A stretch of 18,611 nucleotides of DNA from Chlamydiota bacterium (lineage in GTDB: Bacteria > Chlamydiota > Chlamydiia > Chlamydiales > Rhabdochlamydiaceae), in the NCBI GenBank assembly GCA_011065225.1, contig JAAKFC010000009.1, positions 1 through 18,611 of the forward strand. The letters run 5' to 3'. Positions 1 to 7,743 of this stretch are shown piece after piece (within the stretch, counting starts at the first letter, position 1; every line of letters starts with the position of its first letter). Both the position numbers and the translations under genes were made by a program. Below the pieces are notes generated by a model. That model searched no databases, was not told where the DNA came from, and worked only from the letters and a program-made list of their open reading frames with translations.

Positions 1-214
1 TGCCTCCTAAATTTCTCGTGTAAAGGCGATTGACTGTCCGCCATTTTTTCTTGCAGAGTTTTTGGTAGAAATTGATCAGATCTCGTGGAGAATAAGAGTT
101 GACGATTTGGGCTTCATCAAAAGAGATGAAGTATTCTACTCCACGTGGCTTATGAAACAAGACCCACCCTGCAAAAAAGATGATAGGTATCAGGATCAAA
201 CGCTTATATCTCAT
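1..214 (-). CDS. Partial N-terminus of an unknown membrane-anchored protein
   Basis: An open frame of 71 codons runs from ATG at 214 leftwards off the window edge. The start is supported by a purine-rich ribosome binding site (GGAAGGGGAG on the minus strand) four bases upstream. The protein begins MRYKRLILIPIIFFAGWVLF, a basic N-terminus followed by one hydrophobic stretch of about 15 residues, which fits an uncleaved signal anchor. The remaining visible part is polar and contains a lysine-rich segment (CKKKW) near residues 57-61. I recognise no family. It is divergent from the GadC-like gene, and a palindromic element lies between them. The reading frame is convincing; the function is unknown. 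Confidence 0.6.
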   Translation of the reverse strand, partial: MRYKRLILIPIIFFAGWVLFHKPRGVEYFISFDEAQIVNSYSPRDLINFYQKLCKKKWRTVNRLYTRNLGG

Positions 215-231
215 CTACTCCCCTTCCTATG

Positions 232-390
232 AGCCTATCCGCAATGTGGAGCGAAAAATTTGAGGTATCTTTCGAGCGATTTCCTCGCTTATTTCCTTGG
301 AAATATTCAAGAATATTCCCTTCGTCAAAAATCGCAAAAATCATCTCGAAATCTCCTCCCAACTTTTTCCCCCGACATTGCGGATAGGCT
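232..390. repeat. Palindromic MITE-like element 1 (159 bp)
   Basis: The ends are perfect 16-bp inverted repeats: AGCCTATCCGCAATGT at 232-247 and its reverse complement at 375-390. The interior continues as an imperfect palindrome. GAAAAATTTGAGG on the left matches GAAAAAGTTGGG in the reverse complement of the right arm, and TTTCGAG occurs in both. The centre is AAATATTCAAGAATATT near 301-317. It contains no ORF. The structure could form a long hairpin as RNA or a cruciform as DNA, and resembles a miniature inverted-repeat element. I see no clear target-site duplication. Confidence 0.7.
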
Positions 391-393
391 TAT

Positions 394-422
394 TTGACAA
401 TTTAAGAGAAGTAAACTAAACA
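394..422 (+). promoter_or_regulatory. Candidate sigma-70-type promoter for the gadC-gadB-like operon
   Basis: A perfect -35 hexamer TTGACA lies at 394-399, three bases outside the right end of the palindromic element. Seventeen bases later is TAAACA (417-422), only a partial match to the -10 consensus. Transcription from here would give a leader of roughly 25 bases before the antiporter ATG at 454. The -35 is convincing and the -10 weak. Confidence 0.35.
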
Positions 423-453
423 GATGATAGTAATAATAGGTTGATTTTGTGTC

Positions 454-1878
454 ATGAAAAAAAAACAAAAACACACACTCAGTGTATTTTTATTAGCTAT
501 GATGAATGTAGCAATCGTCTTAAGTTTGAGAGGGTTGCCACTCATGGCCAAAGAAGGATCTTCTCTTGTTTTTTATCTTCTTTTTTCTCTGATTGTTTTC
601 TTAATTCCAACTGCACTGGTTTCCGCAGAACTTGCCAGTGGCTGGCCGGAAGAGGGGGGTGTTTTTCGGTGGGTGACAGAAGCCTTTGGAGAGAAGACTG
701 GTTTTACAGCAATTTGGTTGCAGTGGATGCAAAACATCTTTTGGTATCCCACTATTCTAGCTTTTGCAGCAGGGGCTCTTGCATATCTTTTTTTTACGCC
801 AGAGCTTGCAGAAAATCCTCTATACAATATTGCTGTGATTCTTGTGATTTATTGGGGATCCACACTGATCAACCTGCGAGGGATGAAAGCCTCCGGGTGG
901 CTTGCCAGTTCAGGAGTGATCCTCGGAACGATTTTGCCAGCGATTTTCATTATTGGCCTTGGCATCATTTGGTGGCTTTCTGGAAAGCCTTTGGAATTTA
1001 TCTCAAATAGCAAGTCTTTTATTCCCGACTTTAGCAATTTTTCCAATCTCTCCTTGCTTGCGGGAATTATCCTTCTCTTTTCAGGCATGGAGGTCAATGC
1101 AGTCCACGTGCATGATGTGAAAAATCCCAAGCGCAGTTTTCCAAAAGCCATTTTTCTTGCTGTTGGAATCATTTTCATTATTTTCTTTTTTGGATCTCTT
1201 TCTGTTGCAGCAGTTGTCCCTGAAGAAAAAATTAGCCTGACTGCTGGGATCATGCAAGCTTTTGATGAGCTTTTGAAACTTTTTCATATTCATTGGCTTC
1301 TTCCAGTGGTTGGCCTTTTATTGGCATATGGAACAATCGGAGGAGTTGCTGCATGGATTGTGGGGCCCAGTAAGGGGATTTTTGCAACATCTAAGCTAGG
1401 ACTCATCCCGCCGTTTCTCTCGCGCACCAATAAAGCAAAAGTTCCCGCAAGCATCTTGATCGTGCAAGGCATTATTGTCTCTTTCATATCTCTTATTTAT
1501 CTCGTGGAACCGACAGTGAGTAGCGCTTTTTTTCTGCTCACTGATTTGACAGTCATTATCTATCTCATCATGTATATTTTGCTCTTTGCTGCAGCGATTC
1601 ATTTGCGATACAAAAGAGCTAATGTTCAGAGATCATACAAAATACCAGGTGGGAATTTTGGAATGTGGCTCGTTGCAGGAATCGGCATACTGGGAGCTTT
1701 ATTTGCCATTTTTGTGGGGTTTTTCCCTCCATCGCAACTCACATTTACACATCCCAAGTTTTATATTTCTTTTTTAGGGATCGGAGTGATTTTGGCGCTC
1801 GTTTTGCCGCAGATCATTTATGGAATGAGAAAACCCAGCTGGAAGCGCAAGGCAAAGGAAATCCATCATGTTAAGTAG
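454..1878 (+). CDS. gadC: GadC-like glutamate/GABA antiporter (APC superfamily)
   Basis: A 474-residue, very hydrophobic protein with about 12 membrane segments, expected in the inner membrane. GadC exchanges external glutamate for internal GABA so that decarboxylation can consume protons. Several segments match my recollection of E. coli GadC: PEEGGVFRWV (65-74), the GMEV segment before HVHDVKNPKRSFP, ISLTAGIMQAF, WIVGPSKGI, and YKIPGG before the last helices. The E. coli protein is 511 residues, with a cytosolic C-terminal plug that closes the pore at neutral pH. Here only about 17 residues follow the last helix, so that plug appears to be absent. The start is the ATG before a KKKQK stretch; the nearest Shine-Dalgarno-like AGG is weak and about 13 bases away. 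It overlaps the decarboxylase gene by 11 bases, so the two are surely co-transcribed. Substrate is inferred from that partner; another amino acid remains possible. Confidence 0.85.
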   Translation: MKKKQKHTLSVFLLAMMNVAIVLSLRGLPLMAKEGSSLVFYLLFSLIVFLIPTALVSAELASGWPEEGGVFRWVTEAFGEKTGFTAIWLQWMQNIFWYPTILAFAAGALAYLFFTPELAENPLYNIAVILVIYWGSTLINLRGMKASGWLASSGVILGTILPAIFIIGLGIIWWLSGKPLEFISNSKSFIPDFSNFSNLSLLAGIILLFSGMEVNAVHVHDVKNPKRSFPKAIFLAVGIIFIIFFFGSLSVAAVVPEEKISLTAGIMQAFDELLKLFHIHWLLPVVGLLLAYGTIGGVAAWIVGPSKGIFATSKLGLIPPFLSRTNKAKVPASILIVQGIIVSFISLIYLVEPTVSSAFFLLTDLTVIIYLIMYILLFAAAIHLRYKRANVQRSYKIPGGNFGMWLVAGIGILGALFAIFVGFFPPSQLTFTHPKFYISFLGIGVILALVLPQIIYGMRKPSWKRKAKEIHHVK

Positions 1879-3256
1879 AAAAGCAAATTCTTCAGAAAAA
1901 GGGCATGCTAGCACGTATAGCGGTCGCTATTTTCGCGAGCCTATTCCCAAAAATGCCATTCCAGAAAAGAGCATGCCGGCAAATGCCGCTTATCAGCTCA
2001 TCCATGATGAACTCAACATGGATGCCAATCCCTCCCTCAACCTCGCGAGCTTTGTGACGACTTGGATGGAACCAGAGGCAATCAAACTCCTCAATGAGAA
2101 TATGCATAAGAATTTCATCGATCATGATGAGTATCCCCAGACAGAAGTACTTCATAAGCGATGTGTCAATATGCTGGCTCATCTCTTTAATGTTCCTGAG
2201 AAGAATAATGCGATTGGAGCAGCAACCATTGGTTCTTCTGAAGCAATTATGCTCGCTCTTCTTGCACATAAGTGGAATTGGCGCAAAACACGGCGAAAAA
2301 ATGAAACGGATAAGCCCAATATCGTCTTTGGTGCAGAAGTCCATGTCTGTTGGGAGAAATTTGCCCGCTATTTTGATGTTGAAATGCGCATCATCCCACT
2401 CGAAAAAGATTGCTTTACCATCACTGCTGAAAAAGTAGAACAAACGATCGATGAAAATACGATTTGTGTGGGTGCTATTCTTGGAACAACCTATTCCGGA
2501 CAATCTGATCCCATTGAAGAAATCAACGAGCTCCTTTTAAAAATAAAGAAAGAAAAGGGCTGGGATATTCCCATGCACATTGACGCAGCCAGTGGGGGAT
2601 TTGTAACGCCTTTTACTGAGCCTGACTTCAAATGGGATTTTCGTCTTGAGCAAGTCAAATCCATCAATGTTTCTGGGCACAAATACGGCCTTGTATACCC
2701 TGGCATTGGTTGGATGCTCTGGCGCGAAGAAACCGAATTTCCAGAAGAGATCATCTTCAAAGTCAATTACCTCGGAGGTTGGATGCCCACCTTCACACTC
2801 AACTTCTCTTGCAATAGTTTGGGAGTGATTGGCCAATACTACAATTTCTTGCGCCTCGGCAAGGAAGGATATCGCAATATCATGCAAAACTGTCTCCAGA
2901 ATGCGCAGTATTTAGCCGGACTCTTAGAAAAAAGCGGCAAATTTGAAATGATCAACCGGAGTCAAAAATTACCCATTGTTGCCATGCGTCTGAAAGATGA
3001 GATGAAAGGATATAGTGTCTTTGATCTCTCAAGCAAATTGCGAGAAAGGGGATGGGTGATGTCGGCCTATACCATGCCCCCCAATGCGGAAGAGATTGCT
3101 CTTTTACGCGTTGTTGTGAAGGAGAATTTCAGCCATGACATGGCAGACATTCTTTTTCAAGACATTCTCAATGCCTGCGATGCCCTTGAAAAACCGACCA
3201 CAGAGCCAAAACAGTCGCCTCCTAAAGATCAGGGGCGGCATCATCCTATTTGTTAA
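1868..3256 (+). CDS. gadB: Glutamate decarboxylase, PLP-dependent (GadB-like)
   Basis: A 462-residue cytosolic enzyme converting glutamate and a proton to GABA and CO2. It matches the bacterial GadA/GadB family in length and over its whole span. SGHKYGL carries the predicted pyridoxal-phosphate lysine, K272 (E. coli K276). HIDAASGGF (237-245) supplies the cofactor-binding aspartate D239. The N-terminal region has the family's TWMEPEA, NFIDHDEYPQTE and GSSEAIMLA segments. WMLWREETEFPEEIIFKV follows the lysine motif as in other members. The ATG overlaps the end of the antiporter gene by 11 bases and has AAAGGA upstream, consistent with translational coupling. The C-terminal 20 or so residues are polar and proline-rich, and I cannot tell whether the pH-sensing tail of E. 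coli GadB is retained. Together with the antiporter it forms a glutamate-dependent acid-resistance pair. Confidence 0.93.
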   Translation: MLSRKANSSEKGHASTYSGRYFREPIPKNAIPEKSMPANAAYQLIHDELNMDANPSLNLASFVTTWMEPEAIKLLNENMHKNFIDHDEYPQTEVLHKRCVNMLAHLFNVPEKNNAIGAATIGSSEAIMLALLAHKWNWRKTRRKNETDKPNIVFGAEVHVCWEKFARYFDVEMRIIPLEKDCFTITAEKVEQTIDENTICVGAILGTTYSGQSDPIEEINELLLKIKKEKGWDIPMHIDAASGGFVTPFTEPDFKWDFRLEQVKSINVSGHKYGLVYPGIGWMLWREETEFPEEIIFKVNYLGGWMPTFTLNFSCNSLGVIGQYYNFLRLGKEGYRNIMQNCLQNAQYLAGLLEKSGKFEMINRSQKLPIVAMRLKDEMKGYSVFDLSSKLRERGWVMSAYTMPPNAEEIALLRVVVKENFSHDMADILFQDILNACDALEKPTTEPKQSPPKDQGRHHPIC

Positions 3257-3268
3257 AACCAAGTGGGT

Positions 3269-4279
3269 TTAAAAACCTACATTGAGACGTAATGTGAGCC
3301 CCTGCGTGCCAAAGAGACTATTGGCATAGAGAGATTCAATGGAATCATCAAATATTGCTGATGTAGAACGAATCCGCTCATGCAGATTGAACCAAACATT
3401 GAATTCATAGGCTGCAAGCAGCTCAAAACTCCAACAGTCGCAGGGGATTTGCCAGGAAGGCCCTAGCAAAAACTGTGCATGCATAGCAAAGCGATGATCA
3501 TCGTATTTAGCATTTCCAAAGAACACATTATCACTGGGCCTTTTCTGTGTTTCTTCATTTTTATACGATCCGATCAACGTGGCAAATGTCGTCTTCCCAG
3601 TGAGGTAGAATTGACAGCCCCAGAACCAATCAGCGCGAACACCCATCCGCAATCCGCCACCCCAGAAGCGCCATTTTTCCTTAATGCGCTCAGAAATGTC
3701 GAGAAAATTTTTATAGCGGATTTTCCAGCTTTGCTCAATATAGCCAGCTGTGAGTCCTCCGAGTAGGCGCAGACGCAAATGAGGGTTGGGATCAAAAACG
3801 CGAGTTGCGTAGAGATCTCCGACATGGTAGTGCAGATCAATGAGGCTTTTTGCGCTTGAAAAGGGCCCTAGAGCGTTGGTAAGTCGAGTGGGCCGAATGA
3901 AGTCCGATGTCACCTGATTGGAACCCTTATCAAACAGCCAGGTATATTCAGCTGTCATTTCCCAATACTTAGGGCAGTTATAATAACTGAGTCCTACACG
4001 ATATCCGGGTTTCCAGTCATAATCTGCTGTTTTGTATTTCCCTGTTGCAAAAGTTGCATCATTAGATGGTGCTATCGTTTCACGCAGGGCATAATCCATA
4101 GTCCCTTCTTCTACTGTCCAATATAGGAATTCAGCGCTGACATAAATTTGAGAACGCTCGACAAAAAGTTGTTCTTGGCAACATGGTTCACATTCTGGTT
4201 CACACTGTTCACACCATAATTCTCGTGCAGAGAGAGGAAGTGAACCGATTATAGAAAGGGCAAGAAGGGCTTTTTTCAT
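3269..4279 (-). CDS. Outer membrane beta-barrel porin, Legionella_OMP/Lpg1974-like, cysteine-rich N-terminus
   Basis: A 336-residue protein with a signal peptide (MKKALLALSIIGSLPLSA, likely cleavage after A18) and a C-terminal phenylalanine (LRLNVGF), the usual outer-membrane insertion signature. After the signal peptide, VSAEFLYWTVEEGTMDYAL and, later, DWKPGYRVGLSYY and WEMTAEYTWLF resemble the Legionella-type major outer membrane protein family found in many environmental chlamydiae. Alternating hydrophobic strands with aromatic girdles continue to the end. Five cysteines cluster at residues 23, 26, 30, 33 and 34, immediately after the signal peptide. In chlamydiae, envelope cysteines cross-link the outer membrane, so this cluster may do the same (inference). 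The ATG has GAGGT five bases upstream. It lies 49 bases downstream of the kinase-like gene on the same strand and converges with gadB. Confidence 0.8.
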   Translation of the reverse strand: MKKALLALSIIGSLPLSARELWCEQCEPECEPCCQEQLFVERSQIYVSAEFLYWTVEEGTMDYALRETIAPSNDATFATGKYKTADYDWKPGYRVGLSYYNCPKYWEMTAEYTWLFDKGSNQVTSDFIRPTRLTNALGPFSSAKSLIDLHYHVGDLYATRVFDPNPHLRLRLLGGLTAGYIEQSWKIRYKNFLDISERIKEKWRFWGGGLRMGVRADWFWGCQFYLTGKTTFATLIGSYKNEETQKRPSDNVFFGNAKYDDHRFAMHAQFLLGPSWQIPCDCWSFELLAAYEFNVWFNLHERIRSTSAIFDDSIESLYANSLFGTQGLTLRLNVGF

Positions 4280-4328
4280 TTTACACCTCGTAAGATAATT
4301 AAAGAACCATTTTTGCGAAGGAAAAATT

Positions 4329-5114
4329 TCATTGCAAGAGTTTTTTGTAAAACTGGTAAAGATGAGGAGATTCGCGCTGCAGTTTTCCTCCTAAACTTTG
4401 GGTCATTTCGTAAAGATATTCCGTGCGTGGTGGGAGCTTTTCACATTTTTCTAGTTGTCCAATATCGATGATGAAAGGTAAGCCATCCACTACACCGAAA
4501 TTCTTATCGAGAATAGGGTCTCGATCAATAAATCCCTTTTCATACAAGTTGGCAAAGAGCTGCACGGTATTTGCAATGAGAGGCTTTGGATCTTTCAATT
4601 TTTCAAAAAAAGAGAAAAAGTTCTCGCCATATTTTTGAATGAAAAAAGGAAGATCATCTAGTGAAAGGAAATAGTGCTGCTGAAAACGATCAATGAGATG
4701 AATCGATCCCAAATGCTGACTTGGCTTGAGATGAGCATAGATAATACCTGTCTCATTTCCGAGCTCTTCATAGATCCATTTGCCATTTTCTAGTGCATTT
4801 TCGAAAAAGGGATTGGGGGTAGAGCGATTCCAACTGTAGTGCATTTTACTGCGGGGGAGTCTGGGAAATTTGAGGACCCATTTTTGATCTTGGCTTAAGA
4901 ATACAAAACATTGTTTTCCCTTCGTCAAATAAGTGAAGGGTTGACTTAAGATTTCGTCCACTTCATTTGGTTTCGTCTCATATTGTGGAAGGCGCGACCA
5001 ATTAGGAAAGATGTATTTGGGGCAAAAGCTGTCATTCTGCTTGAAGAAATGACGATCAAGTCTTGAGAAAACAGCAATAAGAAGAAGAAGAAAAAAGACA
5101 GAGAAAAATTTCAT
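4329..5114 (-). CDS. Signal-anchored protein with protein-kinase-like motifs, unknown function
   Basis: A 261-residue protein. Residues 1-17 (MKFFSVFFLLLLIAVFS) form a signal peptide or membrane anchor. The rest has motif order like a divergent protein kinase or aminoglycoside-phosphotransferase fold: FVFLSQDQKWVLKF with candidate nucleotide-binding lysine K82; FIDRDPILDKNFGV (196-209) resembling a catalytic loop with D197 or D199 and N206; then FIIDIGQ (214-220) resembling a DFG motif with D217. No glycine-rich loop is obvious. This is pattern recognition by eye, and the protein could be a pseudokinase or unrelated. If the N-terminus is a signal, the domain would sit in the periplasm, unusual for an ATP-using enzyme. 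It is followed after 49 bases by the porin gene, probably in one transcript, and is divergent from the orphan gene at 5216. Confidence 0.65.
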   Translation of the reverse strand: MKFFSVFFLLLLIAVFSRLDRHFFKQNDSFCPKYIFPNWSRLPQYETKPNEVDEILSQPFTYLTKGKQCFVFLSQDQKWVLKFPRLPRSKMHYSWNRSTPNPFFENALENGKWIYEELGNETGIIYAHLKPSQHLGSIHLIDRFQQHYFLSLDDLPFFIQKYGENFFSFFEKLKDPKPLIANTVQLFANLYEKGFIDRDPILDKNFGVVDGLPFIIDIGQLEKCEKLPPRTEYLYEMTQSLGGKLQRESPHLYQFYKKLLQ

Positions 5115-5215
5115 ATATGCTCTTCAATATATCTAGATTTGGGATTGTGTAAAAGTCCAGAAGTGTCTAAACTAATGGCCATTCTTAACCTAATCTATAC
5201 ATAAGGAGAATATTC

Positions 5216-5971
5216 ATGTCTATGTCAACTATTACCATGAGCACTGGAACTTTAACAACAGCGTACGGGATTTATAATTTTGTAAATGCAAAGGGCAGTA
5301 AAGAAAGAAGAAATGCAATGTTTACCACTGCTGCGGGAATTGTAATTGTAGCGATGGGGTATTTTTCTGAAGGCGGGTATTTGAGTCATGTTTTTGGAGA
5401 AGGTACAGAAAACATTGATTGCACAGATTTGAGTGAAACCTTTTCTTCTCCAGAAGAGAATTGTGAAGCAGCATTGAAAAAATTGGATCAAATATTTCGA
5501 CATAAAGAACCTTTTATTGAAAAAATGTTCAAAGAAGGGGATTTATATAAGCTAAAATCAATCGTCGATAAACATGTGGGATTTTCCTGTGAAAATTATT
5601 TACCTTCTCTCAATATTTCTAAAAATAAAGATTTGTTTGCGGAGAGAGTTTTGCAACCTAATCATTTAGAAAAATCCGTAATGTGGGGATTTAATGAAAA
5701 TCGCTTCTTCGTTGCTTTTAAGGATTTCTGTGGATTCGATAATACTACAACAGTGGATACAATATACCAGGAGGGAAGATCTCTTTATGATATTAAATAT
5801 GGTTCAATATTTGGAGAATGTAACTTAGATTCAGGGCATGGTAAGATCGAAGTCATATTAAATCGTTTTACAACTCTATTGGAAAAAGGATTTCTAGAAA
5901 TGTATCCATTTTTTAATGAAGTATGGGGCAAACAGCATGGTGGCATCATAAATCGTACTCTTCCTATTTAA
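5216..5971 (+). CDS. Orphan protein with N-terminal hydrophobic hairpin, possible inclusion-membrane protein
   Basis: A 251-residue protein of no family I recognise. The start at 5216 is set by AAGGAG at 5203-5208, seven bases upstream; ATG at 5222 is a possible alternative. The first 24 residues are threonine-rich and mildly hydrophobic. A short charged loop (NAKGSKERRN) and a stronger hydrophobic segment (residues 34-50, AMFTTAAGIVIVAMGYF) follow. This two-lobed arrangement near the N-terminus recalls chlamydial Inc proteins, which insert into the host inclusion membrane by type III secretion. The remaining 200 residues are polar, with scattered cysteines and several aromatic patches. Codon and base use are visibly more AT-rich than in the neighbouring housekeeping genes. 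Its stop codon overlaps that of the convergent hydrolase gene. The Inc assignment is inference; segment 1 is weakly hydrophobic. Confidence 0.7.
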   Translation: MSMSTITMSTGTLTTAYGIYNFVNAKGSKERRNAMFTTAAGIVIVAMGYFSEGGYLSHVFGEGTENIDCTDLSETFSSPEENCEAALKKLDQIFRHKEPFIEKMFKEGDLYKLKSIVDKHVGFSCENYLPSLNISKNKDLFAERVLQPNHLEKSVMWGFNENRFFVAFKDFCGFDNTTTVDTIYQEGRSLYDIKYGSIFGECNLDSGHGKIEVILNRFTTLLEKGFLEMYPFFNEVWGKQHGGIINRTLPI

Positions 5972-6933
5972 ATACCCTCCTCTAAAAACTGGATTGCTCT
6001 TTCTTCGGACCAGTAGGTTCCAATGACGTGATCTTTCATGAATCCAATATGGCCCCCATCGTAGGGGCCTTCAAAAAAGACGATGTCGCTCCTTTGACAT
6101 TGTTCGGTTGGAAAACAAGCTGGATGTAGAAAAGGGTCATTGAAAGCATTGACGATAAGCGTGTGGGTCTCAATCTTTGGAATGCTGTGTTTGCTGCTGC
6201 ATTCGATGTAATAGTGGAGGGCATCTTTAAAGCCGGACATGGGTGCTGTGATGTAATTATCAAAATCGATGAAATCTTGGATTTTATCAAGGCTTACACT
6301 GGCATAGAGTCCGGGGTTTTTGGCGGCCTTGCGAGCCACTTTGTCTTTAAGTGTGGTGAGAAAGCGGTTCAAATAGAGTCGGTTGATTCCTGCGGAGAGG
6401 TTGCGAGCACAAGCATAGAGATCGCAAGGGACAGAAAAAACGCAAGCTCTTTTCAGGGCTTTGGGAAGATCGGGTTTATAATCGGCCATGTATTTGAGGA
6501 TGATATTTCCTCCCAGACTAAAGCCCACAAGGCAAATTTGCTTGTATTTTTTGGTTTTGCAGGCGTGGTCAATGACGTTTTTTAGGTCATAGGTGCTTCC
6601 TCCATGATAGAGGCGAAGGGAATGGTTCAATTCACCACTGCAACCGCGAAAATTCCAGGCGAGGGCATCCCAACCACGGGCATTGAACTCTTTGACCATT
6701 CCGAGGATGTAGTGCTGATTCGAGGATCCTTCCAATCCATGAGATAAGATAACGAGTTTTTTGCTGTCAATGCGCGACCAGTCGAGATCGAGAAAATCAT
6801 CGTCATCCGTTGTAATCCGCTCGCGCAGATACTGAATGCCGGTTACTTTACGGAAAAGGGAGGGGATGATTGTCTGGGCGTGTTTTCCGCCAAGCCAAAC
6901 AGGAGCCTTATATTTTGATGTGAGAATGGGCAT
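5968..6933 (-). CDS. yheT: YheT-type alpha/beta hydrolase
   Basis: A 321-residue cytosolic hydrolase of the YheT/ABHD1-3 group, with an unknown physiological substrate (ester or lipid-like substrates in relatives). The N-terminal KAPVWLGGKHAQTI and LSHGLEGSS (63-71, oxyanion region) are family hallmarks. The catalytic triad is readable: nucleophile S139 in GFSLGGN, D266 in NAFNDPF, and H295 in GGHIGF. WNFRGCSGE (93-101) matches the family's conserved arginine-glycine-cysteine segment. Length is typical. It starts six bases after the AsmA-like gene's stop with no obvious Shine-Dalgarno, so it is probably translated by coupling from that operon. Its stop overlaps the stop of the convergent orphan gene. 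Confidence 0.88.
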   Translation of the reverse strand: MPILTSKYKAPVWLGGKHAQTIIPSLFRKVTGIQYLRERITTDDDDFLDLDWSRIDSKKLVILSHGLEGSSNQHYILGMVKEFNARGWDALAWNFRGCSGELNHSLRLYHGGSTYDLKNVIDHACKTKKYKQICLVGFSLGGNIILKYMADYKPDLPKALKRACVFSVPCDLYACARNLSAGINRLYLNRFLTTLKDKVARKAAKNPGLYASVSLDKIQDFIDFDNYITAPMSGFKDALHYYIECSSKHSIPKIETHTLIVNAFNDPFLHPACFPTEQCQRSDIVFFEGPYDGGHIGFMKDHVIGTYWSEERAIQFLEEGI

Positions 6934-6939
6934 CGCTTT

Positions 6940-7674
6940 TTACGCACTGAGGGTTTCATCGATCTCATCATTTGGGACCGCGTTAAATATCCCCTTAAAG
7001 GGCTTGAGGAAGGTATCCACCGCATTTCCAGGAGAATCTAACAGTCCTTTGATCATGCTTTTCATATTTTGTTGGATGAAAACTTCTTTGAGCATTTGGC
7101 CCAAGATGCTACTCATGAGCTGATCTGTGGGGAAGCCACCTTCTGTACTAATATTCGTCAGTACGATCTGCTTTATAATAGGGAGTTTTTTGATAGTTCC
7201 TCCATTGCTGCGAAAAAGAAGTTCTGTACGAATATTGTTACAAATGAGTTTTTTGATGGTCACTTTTTTTCCACCTGTTTCATCGAGGTGGGCTGTATCT
7301 TCATAATGACTTAAGATCTTGGTCCAGTTGCCATCTGTGCCAGAAGTGGAGTCGAATTCGAGGCCTAAGTAAATGTCATTGACATCTATCTCATCAACGA
7401 CGATATCGTCGCTAAAATAATTCGTTAAGGGAGCGTGGAGCAGGATTTCTTCGGCTGAAAAGGCTTTGGGAAGAGAGTAGCCACGTGAATTACCAATGGT
7501 AAGCTTGTTTACGTCGATGCGCGAAGGGTGGAGTCCCATTGAGTCAATTGATACGGCGACTCCTAATTTTTTTGATAGGTTATTGGCAAGCATGTCTGGC
7601 ACGCGAGACCAACCCAAAAAAAACAGTACGATGATCGCTGCGATAATGATGAGAACAATGACCCAAGCTCGCAT
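6940..7674 (-). CDS. AsmA-like inner-membrane-anchored periplasmic protein
   Basis: A 244-residue protein with one N-terminal membrane helix (RAWVIVLIIIAAIIVLFFLGW) followed by a periplasmic domain. KKLGVAVSIDSMGLHPSRIDVNKLTIGN and FSAEEILLHAPL are typical of the first repeats of AsmA/DUF748-like proteins, which act in envelope lipid or outer-membrane homeostasis. It is much shorter than full AsmA, closer to small chlamydial or gammaproteobacterial relatives. The frame remains open up to 7782, but I place the start at 7674: GGAGGGAAAT directly precedes that ATG on the minus strand, and the longer version would run through both the promoter at 7702-7730 and the groEL terminator. It forms an operon with the hydrolase gene downstream. 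The specific role is unknown. Confidence 0.72.
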   Translation of the reverse strand: MRAWVIVLIIIAAIIVLFFLGWSRVPDMLANNLSKKLGVAVSIDSMGLHPSRIDVNKLTIGNSRGYSLPKAFSAEEILLHAPLTNYFSDDIVVDEIDVNDIYLGLEFDSTSGTDGNWTKILSHYEDTAHLDETGGKKVTIKKLICNNIRTELLFRSNGGTIKKLPIIKQIVLTNISTEGGFPTDQLMSSILGQMLKEVFIQQNMKSMIKGLLDSPGNAVDTFLKPFKGIFNAVPNDEIDETLSA

Positions 7675-7701
7675 ATTTCCCTCCAAACCTATTTTGCTTT
7701 G

Positions 7702-7730
7702 ACCATACGCAAAAAATGCAAAAGGTTCAA
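7702..7730 (-). promoter_or_regulatory. Promoter of the AsmA-like/yheT operon
   Basis: On the minus strand TTGAAC (7725-7730) is followed after exactly 17 bases by TATGGT (7702-7707), a good sigma-70-type pair. It lies between the groEL terminator and the ribosome binding site of the AsmA-like gene, leaving a leader of about 20-25 bases. The position independently supports the shorter start at 7674. Confidence 0.55.
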
Positions 7731-7743
7731 TAGACACATCAAA

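Noticed and set aside
1892..2503. A 203-codon minus-strand open frame opposite gadB
   Set aside because: The gadB frame has clear family motifs throughout this stretch; the antisense product has no recognisable features.
3254..3271. Small hairpin (AAACC/GGTTT) between the convergent gadB and porin genes, considered as a terminator
   Set aside because: The stem is only five pairs, mostly A-T, and there is no following T-tract on either strand.
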